Below, piece by piece: positions 1 to 7,038 of a DNA stretch of 64,000 bases. A program made the translations under genes and the position numbers. Within the stretch, counting starts at the first letter, position 1. The number at the start of each line of letters is the position of its first letter. Under the pieces are notes generated by a model. That model was given only the letters and a program-made list of their open reading frames with translations, was not told where the DNA came from and did not search any database. This stretch comes from Pseudomonas sp. SCA2728.1_7. Its GTDB lineage: Bacteria; Pseudomonadota; Gammaproteobacteria; Pseudomonadales; Pseudomonadaceae. Location of the stretch: NCBI RefSeq assembly GCF_018138145.1, contig NZ_CP073104.1, forward strand, positions 558,001 through 622,000, written 5' to 3'.

Positions 1-1804
1 CGCCGCAGCGCTGCAGTAGCTCGCGACACTCATCACTGATGTGTTCACCGCCGAGAAAGACTTTTTCAATGCCGCCGTAACGGCTCAGACGTAGCTGTTC
101 GTTGAGGAACAATCGATGCAGGGTGCTGGGCATGCCGATCAGCACGGTGACGCGCTGCTCGATGATCACTTGAGCAATGTCGCTATAGTCATCGTCGGCG
201 GGTGCGCCCATGGGCAGGTGAGTTGCGCCCAACAGTTCCAGTACTTTGGCGAAACTGAAGAAGCCGCCGTACAGGCTGCCACTGAAGAACAGGTTCATGA
301 CCTTGTCGCGACCCGGATCGAGTCCTGCCGCAAACAGACCATCGGCGGCGGCGCGCATCTGGCGTTGAAAGTCGCGGTAGCTGAACCCCGCTAGCGCCGG
401 TGTGCCGCTGCTGCCGCCAGAGCGGAAAAACAGTTGTGCGGCCGCTGTCGTCGGCCGCGCGATAAACGCCGCTTTGTCGGTGATCGGCAGGCCCGACAGC
501 GACGGCGCGCGAGGCGGCCGGTCGAGGGTCATATGGCTAGGCAAATGCGTTGGCGCGATGCTGACCGAGACACGTCGGCTCAGGCGTTGCAGTGCGTAAA
601 CGCCGTCGTGAGGTTCGCCGTCGTAGCCGTCATGAATGGCATTGACGGGCGTAATGCGGCTGACGCCCGCGGCAATCAGCGTGCGCGACAGTTCAGCGAT
701 CTGCGGTTCGGCACACACCAGTGCACAACTCTGCAATACGTTGCGCCAGGGCAGCAGCGTCTGGGCCAGACGCGCGCGTGGCAGGGGCTTGAGCAGCAGC
801 GTGCGAAACAGTGGCGAGGGCGCGAGCACTTGGTCATGGCGCCAGACAACTCGCCAGCCCGGCGCGCTCCAGACGTGCGCCGTCACAGCAGAAAAGCTCT
901 GGGCCAGGCGCGTCATCAAGGTATGGGTGGTGATCTCGCTGGCTTCCTGGACCGTTGGGGTCAGCGCCGGCCATTGCCCGGCACGGCGCTCGAACGCCGT
1001 GGCCAACGCTGAGCCGATTTCGTGCAGCACGGCCGGTTCGTCGCTGTCGACCAGTAACCATTGCGGGCTGGAACAGGCCTGCTGATCCAGTCGGCAAACC
1101 TCATCGGCTATCGCCTCCAGCGTTTGCGGCGTGGCAGCGTCCGGCGTCAGGTAGGCAAAACTGACGCGGTGGCCCCAATCGATCCAGCGGCATCCGGGCG
1201 GCAACTGTTGGCGGATGGCTTGCAGCGCGGCTTCGCCACCCCACGCCGATACGCCATTGGCCATTTTGCACAAGCGGCCGATTTGCGCGGTCGCCACCGG
1301 CAGCACGGCCACGTAATGGTGCAGTTGACCACTGGGGTCGCATTGCACCAACGCATGCAGCAGACGTGCAGTCAGACCTTGGTCGCTGCGGCTGGGGCGT
1401 AGCCAGTTGATGTTGCCGGCCAAGAGGCTTTCGATCATCGCGCAGCAGGCCAGCAATGGCGCGTTGGCCGGTGTCACGTGGACCACCAGACCCAAGGGGC
1501 TCCAGCGCTCGAAACGCGATTGCCGACAATCGAAGCGGCGCAGGGAATCGGCATGATCACCCAGCTCGCGTTCAAGTTTGTTTTGCAGGGCGTGAGGCTG
1601 ACAGAAATCGATCAGGGCCTGGCGTTGTTCGTCATCCAGCGGCAATTCGACGCTGTGCAGTTGCTGCGCAAGGTTTGCCGCGGCGGTCAGCACAGTGGCG
1701 CGCTGCAGCGGTGTGCTCAGGTGTTGCGCTAAGGTCTGATGCAGCAGCGTCAGTGCGGTGTCGAGATCGAAGTCCGCGTGCAGTTCTCCGTTGATCAGGT
1801 ACAT
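1..1804 (-). CDS. LuxC-like acyl-CoA reductase fused to AMP-forming acyl/aryl-CoA ligase domain (3' end beyond window)
   Basis: One uninterrupted minus-strand frame of 601 codons starts at ATG 1804 and runs off the window edge. Residues about 1-400 resemble LuxC, the fatty acyl reductase that turns acyl-CoA or acyl-enzyme into aldehyde. The family active-site motif 'DQQACSSPQ' puts the catalytic Cys at residue 244. From about residue 460 the chain resembles adenylate-forming enzymes of the phenylacetate-CoA ligase group, with the ATP-binding loop 'FFRSGGSSGTP' and a downstream 'FLGGEHIS'. LuxC proteins are normally about 480 residues without a ligase, so this is a two-enzyme fusion. It begins one base after the stop of the LuxE-like gene, so the two are almost certainly co-transcribed. 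The inference is that one polypeptide activates a carboxylic acid and reduces it. The substrate is unknown, and the C-terminus cannot be seen here. Confidence 0.85.
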   Translation of the reverse strand, partial: MYLINGELHADFDLDTALTLLHQTLAQHLSTPLQRATVLTAAANLAQQLHSVELPLDDEQRQALIDFCQPHALQNKLERELGDHADSLRRFDCRQSRFERWSPLGLVVHVTPANAPLLACCAMIESLLAGNINWLRPSRSDQGLTARLLHALVQCDPSGQLHHYVAVLPVATAQIGRLCKMANGVSAWGGEAALQAIRQQLPPGCRWIDWGHRVSFAYLTPDAATPQTLEAIADEVCRLDQQACSSPQWLLVDSDEPAVLHEIGSALATAFERRAGQWPALTPTVQEASEITTHTLMTRLAQSFSAVTAHVWSAPGWRVVWRHDQVLAPSPLFRTLLLKPLPRARLAQTLLPWRNVLQSCALVCAEPQIAELSRTLIAAGVSRITPVNAIHDGYDGEPHDGVYALQRLSRRVSVSIAPTHLPSHMTLDRPPRAPSLSGLPITDKAAFIARPTTAAAQLFFRSGGSSGTPALAGFSYRDFQRQMRAAADGLFAAGLDPGRDKVMNLFFSGSLYGGFFSFAKVLELLGATHLPMGAPADDDYSDIAQVIIEQRVTVLIGMPSTLHRLFLNEQLRLSRYGGIEKVFLGGEHISDECRELLQRCG

Positions 1805-1805
1805 A

Positions 1806-2936
1806 TCAGTGCTTCCCCAATAATTCAGATGCCGCCATCGCGCAGCTTCTGCCGACGGTAGTGCCCGCGCGGCCATGCAGTTCGAACCAGTCACTGGCCA
1901 GACCGCAGCCGCAACTCGAGCCGGGATACAGCGTCGCCAGGTCGCTCATCACCACCGCGTGCGCCGGGCTGGATGAAATGTAAGGCGAGACAAAACCCAG
2001 CAAGCCTTGCTGGCCGTAGGGCTGGACGGAAAAGTCGCGCGGATTGCGCACGTAAGCCTTGGCGTAAACCGGAACATGAAAATGATGCCGGGCACATTCG
2101 ATGTAGGGCACTGCGTGCTCGACCGCACCGTAACCGTCTCGGCATCGCGACATCTCAATGCCCAATTGCCGGGCGATGTGCTCATACAGTTGTTGTTTTG
2201 GAATCTCCTCGCTGGCGCGGGTTTTCCAGCCACCGCCGAAAAACACCAGCGAATCGGCCGGCAGTTGCAGGGCAGGCATGCCGGTGGTCTGCATCTGCTG
2301 CAGGGTCTGCCAGAGAAATGCCGGGAAACCGAAAATGCGCACCGGCAGGCATTCTTCGGCGAACGATTGCAGGGCAGCGATGACGCCAAACACATCGAAC
2401 TGATGGCCGTCGCCGTTGCAGCGCAAGGCATAGACGACCCGATTGACCGGGGCAAAGCGGCAGAGGAATTGGTCGGTGTAGGACGTCCCCAGCGTGATCG
2501 CGCCTTGCGGCTCGTAGCTCAGCAGCAGGTAGTTGCACGGCGTGTCCGGTGAATTCCAGCCGTAGTGGCTAAAGATCCGTTCGACCATGAACTGCGCGCT
2601 CGACAGACTGCGTGGGTCGTAGCGCATGCGGCTTTTCTGGCCACTGGTGCCGGACGAGGTCAGTTCCAGAGCGGTTTCTCCGGTGGGACTGAGCAGCAAT
2701 TGCTGTTTGAAGAAATTGGCCAGAATTGGCGGCAGTCGCGACCAGTCATCGAGACCGTCCAGGTCCTGTACGTCAAAGCCGTTCGCGTTCAGCCAATGTG
2801 CGTAGCCGGGGGTGTGCTGGCAATGAAACCGACTGATCTCGGCCATGGCCTGATCGAACAGGCCGGCAGGCACGGCCTCCGGGCAATAGGGGTGCGGCAA
2901 CGCGCAGAGCGCATCGCTGGCGGGGAAGTGGTTCAT
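1806..2936 (-). CDS. LuxE-like acyl-protein synthetase / acyl-activating enzyme
   Basis: This 376-residue protein has the length of LuxE. LuxE activates fatty acids as acyl-AMP, holds the acyl group on a C-terminal Cys and passes it to the LuxC reductase. The nucleotide-binding loop 'SSGTSGQKSRM' lies at residues 94-104. A C-terminal 'GRSCAMAASELL' places Cys365 close to where the acyl-accepting Cys of LuxE sits (about 364). The start has a good ribosome site (AAGGA). It follows the exporter gene by 11 bases and precedes the LuxC fusion by one, so the three form an operon. No luciferase luxA or luxB is present in the window, so the role is probably in a specialised lipid or aldehyde pathway rather than light. 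The family assignment is firm; the substrate is unknown. Confidence 0.85.
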   Translation of the reverse strand: MNHFPASDALCALPHPYCPEAVPAGLFDQAMAEISRFHCQHTPGYAHWLNANGFDVQDLDGLDDWSRLPPILANFFKQQLLLSPTGETALELTSSGTSGQKSRMRYDPRSLSSAQFMVERIFSHYGWNSPDTPCNYLLLSYEPQGAITLGTSYTDQFLCRFAPVNRVVYALRCNGDGHQFDVFGVIAALQSFAEECLPVRIFGFPAFLWQTLQQMQTTGMPALQLPADSLVFFGGGWKTRASEEIPKQQLYEHIARQLGIEMSRCRDGYGAVEHAVPYIECARHHFHVPVYAKAYVRNPRDFSVQPYGQQGLLGFVSPYISSSPAHAVVMSDLATLYPGSSCGCGLASDWFELHGRAGTTVGRSCAMAASELLGKH

Positions 2937-2947
2937 TCAATATTCCT

Positions 2948-4195
2948 TTATTGAGCAGAAGCGGAGTCAGGTCGGTTGCGTTGCAACAGTCCCTGGACCA
3001 GAGGCAGGCACATCAGGCCGCTGAAGGCGGCGTAGAGCGCAAAGAGTTCGAGGCGTGCGCCACCACCGATGGCGGCAATGAGCGAACCGCCGAGGCCCAT
3101 CACCGCAATCGAAATCATCCCGACCAGCGCCGAGACCAGGCCCTTGCTGTCATCGCTGGCAAACAGCGCCAGCCGATACACTGCGGCGTTGCTCATGCCC
3201 AGCCCTATCGCATACAGCGCCAGGCTCGCGACCACCGGACCAAGACCGGCGCCAGATAGTGCGCAGCCGATCAACGCCAGAAGTCCCAGGCAAAACGGCC
3301 AGAGCGCCAAGCGAATCAGCCGCGGTAACGAGTGCGTGGCCAGCAAGCGGTCGAGGATCAGATTGCCGACGATAACGGCGGAGAAAATCGGCATCTGCCA
3401 CAAGGCATATTCCACTGGCGGCAGCCCCAGCAACTGCATCAGCAGCAACGGCGCCAGGCCGATCCACGCGATCAGCGGCAGGCTCATCAGCCCCAGCGCA
3501 AGGCTTGCGGCGAGAAACCGGCAATTGCCAAACAGCGCGCGGTAACGCTGGCCGGTCTGGCGCCAGGAAAAACGCACCACTGGTTGCAGGCGTCCATCGC
3601 GACGCACGGTCCCGACTGTTTCCGGCATGCAGACGAAAAGCCCCAGCCAGACCATTGATGCGGCAACACCCAAACCGAGAAACAACTCACGCCAGGACAG
3701 CCATTGCAGGAGCAGGATGCCCAGCAGCGGCCCCACCAACGGTGACAGCAGGGCGATATTGCCGAGCAGTGCCATCAAACGCACCGCATCGGCCTCGCAG
3801 AACACTTCTTGAAGGGCGGGATAACTGACCGCCACGACAAACCCCAGGCCCATGCCTTGCAGCAGTCGCAGCAGATTGAAGGCTTCAATGCTGTGACTGG
3901 CAAATGCTCCCGCGCAGGCGACACCGAACACTGCGCAACCGCTCAACAATACCCGCCTTCGACCCCATTGATCGGACAGCGGCCCGATCAGCCATTGCAG
4001 GCAGACGCCGCCTAGCAGATAGAGATTGAAGGCGTTGGGAACATGTCGCGCATCGGCTTGAAGTTCTGTTGTAACGGTCAGCATGGCCGGCATGATCAAG
4101 TCGCTGGCCAGGTAAGTCAGAAGTTCAAAAGCGCTGATGGCCAAACAAAACCCGAGCACTTGGAGTGGCCCGATTGGTATGAGTGTTCTCTGCAT
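2948..4195 (-). CDS. MdfA-like MFS drug/metabolite exporter
   Basis: A 415-residue inner-membrane protein with about 12 hydrophobic segments. The first helix carries Glu24 and Asp32 in 'AFELLTYLASDLIMPAM', matching the paired acidic residues of E. coli MdfA. Motif A, 'GPLSDQWGRRR', is at residues 71-81, and the antiporter motif 'SPLVGPLLG' at about 151-159 supports proton-coupled export. Known MdfA relatives expel lipophilic cations and neutral drugs. It is the first gene of the unit that continues with the LuxE- and LuxC-like enzymes. By context it may export the product of those enzymes or protect the cell from it; that is inference. Confidence 0.85.
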   Translation of the reverse strand: MQRTLIPIGPLQVLGFCLAISAFELLTYLASDLIMPAMLTVTTELQADARHVPNAFNLYLLGGVCLQWLIGPLSDQWGRRRVLLSGCAVFGVACAGAFASHSIEAFNLLRLLQGMGLGFVVAVSYPALQEVFCEADAVRLMALLGNIALLSPLVGPLLGILLLQWLSWRELFLGLGVAASMVWLGLFVCMPETVGTVRRDGRLQPVVRFSWRQTGQRYRALFGNCRFLAASLALGLMSLPLIAWIGLAPLLLMQLLGLPPVEYALWQMPIFSAVIVGNLILDRLLATHSLPRLIRLALWPFCLGLLALIGCALSGAGLGPVVASLALYAIGLGMSNAAVYRLALFASDDSKGLVSALVGMISIAVMGLGGSLIAAIGGGARLELFALYAAFSGLMCLPLVQGLLQRNRPDSASAQ

Positions 4196-4365
4196 ATACG
4201 TCCCTGTTGGTGAATGGAAGAAAGTTGCCAGAGACTAGTTGCAGAGGCTTGTGCGACCTACTTTTTTGCTGCGACATTAGATTTCAAATACTTGCAACTT
4301 GTTTAGGGGGTTGCACTTTGCGCAGGAACACTTGTTACCTCTGCGTGGCAGATGCCAGCGGCAAA

Positions 4366-4396
4366 AACAGAAAAGCCCGCTACACGGCGGGCTTTG
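4366..4396 (-). terminator. Rho-independent terminator after small lipoprotein gene
   Basis: Read on the minus strand, the stem GCCCGC / GCGGGC with a short loop is followed by TTTTCTGTTTTT. It lies about 80 bases past the stop of the lipoprotein gene at 4473. Confidence 0.7.
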
Positions 4397-4472
4397 TTTG
4401 AAGTGGGTCGGGCTGGTGAGTCTCCCGCCTCGGCTTGTTCATCGACAAGCGAGTGGGATGAACATTCCTGTT

Positions 4473-4613
4473 CTATCGATGTTGGTAATAGCCAGGGCCA
4501 CCCTGGTAGTAGCGATGATGGTCACCGTGCCAGCCGCCGTGGGGGAAGATGATGCAGCCACTCAGGGTCAGCAGGGCAAGAACGGGAATCAGCCAAGTGA
4601 TTCGACGCAGCAT
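4473..4613 (-). CDS. Small lipoprotein (46 aa)
   Basis: A short reading frame of 46 residues starts at ATG 4613 behind the ribosome site GAGGAA. It opens with a basic and hydrophobic signal sequence ending in the lipobox 'LTLSGC', so the mature protein should be lipidated on Cys19. The remainder is rich in Gly, His and Tyr ('HGGWHGDHHRYYQGG') and ends in TAG. A terminator follows. I do not recognise a function. The His-rich tail might bind metal, which is speculation. The signal sequence, ribosome site and terminator together make it a convincing gene. Confidence 0.7.
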   Translation of the reverse strand: MLRRITWLIPVLALLTLSGCIIFPHGGWHGDHHRYYQGGPGYYQHR

Positions 4614-4771
4614 TTTGAAAATTCCTCATGGTTACGCCGTCATGAAGCCAAAACTCTTCATCGGCTGTAACATGAGACCCCGATTGCAGCAGCGCATCCC
4701 CGTAGAACGGTAAGTGCATGGCATGCAAACGGATACAAACCGGATACATTTCAACGTTTCAGGAAGCCGCA

Positions 4772-4960
4772 ATGACCCACAAGCAACGCTTGATTTATTC
4801 GATTCTGATCGCCGTGTCGGTCCTGGCGATCATGCTCGGCCTGTCCTGGCTGCAAAACGCCGGCATGATTTCGGAGAAGACGTTCCAGTTCGTCGCCATC
4901 GGTGTGGCGGTGATCGTTGTGGTGATCAACGGCGTCATGCGCCGCAAGGTCAAGCCTTGA
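4772..4960 (+). CDS. Small inner-membrane protein (62 aa)
   Basis: Two hydrophobic helices, at residues about 8-25 and 37-53, are joined by a short polar turn, with a basic C-terminal end ('MRRKVKP'). The start at ATG 4772 is chosen because AGGAAG lies directly upstream; an in-frame ATG at 4718 has no such site. It converges on the regulator gene at 4979, with only 18 bases between the two stops. No known function is recognised; it is probably a conserved hypothetical membrane protein. Confidence 0.65.
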   Translation: MTHKQRLIYSILIAVSVLAIMLGLSWLQNAGMISEKTFQFVAIGVAVIVVVINGVMRRKVKP

Positions 4961-4978
4961 CGGCGATTGCCGTACGCT

Positions 4979-5356
4979 TCAATCGTTGTTGAGGACGGCC
5001 GCAGCCTGTGGATGCAGGCTGTAGCTCTTGTCTTCATTGAAGGTGATCACACCTTCGGCGCACAGGCGCTTGAGCACTTCGCGCACACTGAGAAAGGACA
5101 GCGGAATATCCAGGTCCAGCAATTGGCTGTGGACACCGCGCACGCCCAGACGTCGCTCGCTTTGTGCGGCAACCAGCAGGGCGTCGATGACTTTCAGACG
5201 AATCAGGCTGGTGCGCAGCCCGAAACTTTTCAGCAGCAAGCGGATGCGTTCGTTTCCGTGACGCTCGACGCGTTGCCCGAAATCGCTCGCGTGTGGGCTC
5301 ATGGAAACTCCTTTGGGTGCCTGGCTACCGTCCGTTGGTAGTTGCGAGTTGTACAT
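4979..5356 (-). CDS. Winged-helix regulator, Fur-like fold (Fe2+/Zn2+ uptake regulation type)
   Basis: The encoded protein has 125 residues from ATG 5356, or 107 from ATG 5302. The core 'RLLLKSFGLRTSLIRLKVIDALL' followed by a recognition-helix-like stretch 'LSFLSVREVLKRLCAEG' and a short wing resembles the DNA-binding half of Fur-type repressors. It lacks the His/Cys-rich metal-binding dimerisation domain of full Fur proteins (usually about 135-150 residues). Both in-frame starts have near-perfect ribosome sites (AAAAGGAG and AAAGGAG), so the start is uncertain. It is likely a DNA-binding protein of unknown target; the Fur label is by resemblance only. Confidence 0.55.
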   Translation of the reverse strand: MYNSQLPTDGSQAPKGVSMSPHASDFGQRVERHGNERIRLLLKSFGLRTSLIRLKVIDALLVAAQSERRLGVRGVHSQLLDLDIPLSFLSVREVLKRLCAEGVITFNEDKSYSLHPQAAAVLNND

Positions 5357-5589
5357 GCGATTACTCCTTTTCAGAGTCTGATCGGGGAGGGTTTTTTTGC
5401 TCTCTCTAAACAAGACGTATCAGCACGACAAATCATGAAAGAAAATATGTAGAAAATTTGTTGGGGGTTTGTCTTTTTCTTGTGATTTCGGGTTGGGGGG
5501 GGTTGGCCGTGGCGGCCTTTGGGCCGACCAGGTTCTTGGGGTTTTGGGGGTATATCCGTTTTTTTTGGGGTTGCGGCTGGCGGTTCCGC

Positions 5590-5870
5590 CCTTACGGCGG
5601 GTCACTTTTTCAGACGCCAAAAAGTAACCAAAAGCTGGGCCCCGGCGTTCGGCCCTCGCCGTGGCTCGGGTTCCTTCGTTACGGGATCTATCCGGGGGCA
5701 TCGCCTACGGTTTGCTTCGCTGCACCTCCTCTCGATGCATTTGGCTCCGCCAAACGGTCGCTGCGCTCCCACCCCCGGATAAATCCCTCCACTCAGCCTG
5801 CCGAAGGGGCCAGCACGGCAAGATCAAGAGCTGCAGTCGAGCTAACGCTCATCCTGTTGAGTGGTGAGTA
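5590..5870. repeat. Large dispersed intergenic repeat
   Basis: This stretch has the composition of a repeat that recurs between genes in many fluorescent pseudomonads: 'CTTACGGCGGGTCAC', 'CCAAAAAGTAACCAAAAG', 'GGATCTATCCGGGGGCATCGC'. It contains short inverted repeats. Reading frames of 65-140 residues exist on both strands, but they have skewed composition and no ribosome sites, so no gene is called. The flanking stretch 5414-5590 is G/T-rich and shows nothing else. Confidence 0.5.
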
Positions 5871-5883
5871 GCGGGCGGGGGGG

Positions 5884-6893
5884 CGGCTTTTGATTTGTTT
5901 CTGAATTTGAGTGCGGCTCGGTATCTCACACGTCGGCGTACCTCTACCAATCACCTCGGTCAGTTCCCTCTCCCTCTGGGAGAGGGCCAGGGTGAGGGGC
6001 TTTTGATTTATTTCTGAATTTGAGTACGGCTCGGTATCTCACGTCGGCGTACCTCTACCAATCACCGCGATCAGTTCCCTCTCCCTCCGGGAGAGGGCTA
6101 GGGTGAGGGGCTTTTGATCTGGTTCAGTATCGAATTCAACTCGGTATTTCATGTCGCTGTATTTCTCGCAATCACCTCGGTCAGCTCCCTCTCCCTCCGG
6201 GAGAGGGCCAGGGTGAGGGGCTTTTGATCTGGCGCGGTATTGAGTTTAACTCGGTGTTTCATGTCGCTGTATCTCTCGCCATCACCGCGGTCAGTTCCCT
6301 CTCCCTCCGGGAGAGGGCCAGGGTGAGGGGCTTTTGATCTGGCGCGGTATTGAGTTTAACTCGGTGTTTCATGTCGCTGTATCTCTCGCCATCACCGCGG
6401 TCAGTTCCCTCTCCCTCCGGGAGAGGGCCAGGGTGAGGGGCTTTTGATCTGGTTCAGTATCGAATTCAACTCGGTATTTCATCTCGCTGTATCTCTACCA
6501 ATCACCGCGATCAGTTCCCTCTCCCTCCGGGAGAGGGCCAGGGTGAGGGGCTTTTGATCTGGTTCAGTATTGAGTTCAACTCGGTATTTCATGTCGCTGT
6601 ATCTCTACCAATCACCTCGGTCAGTTCCCTCTCCCTCCGGGAGAGGACCAGGGTGAGGGGCTTTTGATCTGGCTCGGTATTGAGTTCAACTCGGTGTTTC
6701 ATGTCGCTGTATCTCTACCAATCACCTCGGTCAGTTCCCTCTCCCTCCGGGAGAGGACCAGGGTGAGGGGCTTTTGATCTGGCGCGGTATTGAGTTCAAC
6801 TCGGTATTTCATGTCGCTGTACCTCTACCAATCACCGCGATCAGTTCCTTCTCCCTCCGGGAGAGGGCTAGGGTGAGGGGCTTTTGATTCCGC
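5884..6893. repeat. Nine tandem copies of a 110-bp hairpin-containing unit
   Basis: The hairpin core CCCTCTCCCTCCGGGAGAGGG begins at 5966, 6077, 6187, 6297, 6407, 6517, 6627, 6737 and 6847, a period of 110 bases (111 for the first step). Each unit also holds 'GGTGAGGGGCTTTTGAT', 'CAACTCGGTATTTCATGTCG' and 'CAATCACC(T/G)CGGTCAGTTCC'. Some neighbouring units are almost identical over their full length, which points to recent expansion. No coding frame with a credible start crosses the array. Single or partial copies of the core occur at about 17138-17190 and 28878-29290. Confidence 0.9.
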
Positions 6894-6916
6894 TTTGGGG
6901 GATTGCGTGGAGAACC

Positions 6917-6939
6917 TAAATTTTTTCCTCTGACTTCGT
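6917..6939 (+). promoter_or_regulatory. Candidate iron-starvation sigma (PvdS/FpvI-type) promoter for pvdQ
   Basis: The sequence CCTAAAT, then 15 bases, then CGT fits the bipartite iron-starvation box (TAAAT at -35, CGT at -10) used by PvdS-like ECF sigma factors. It lies about 100 bases before the proposed pvdQ start. The same element with the same 15-base gap precedes the siderophore receptor gene at 32108-32130. Confidence 0.5.
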
Positions 6940-7038
6940 TTCTTCGACAGGCTCATTGCGCGTGGACGCGTGGGTGTTTCCAGGGCGGGTCCGCGTTAGC
7001 GCCAGATCCGCTCTTTGGCATGTCGATCAGGAGCGAGC

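Noticed and set aside
1..4195. Bioluminescence operon
   Set aside because: LuxC- and LuxE-like proteins are present, but no luxA, luxB or luxD-like frame exists here, and the LuxC part is fused to a ligase.
5420..5871. Overlapping open frames of 65-137 residues on both strands
   Set aside because: They lie in a dispersed repeat, have skewed composition and lack ribosome sites.
5884..6893. CRISPR array
   Set aside because: The entire 110-base unit is repeated, with no unique spacers and no cas genes nearby; it is a tandem repeat.
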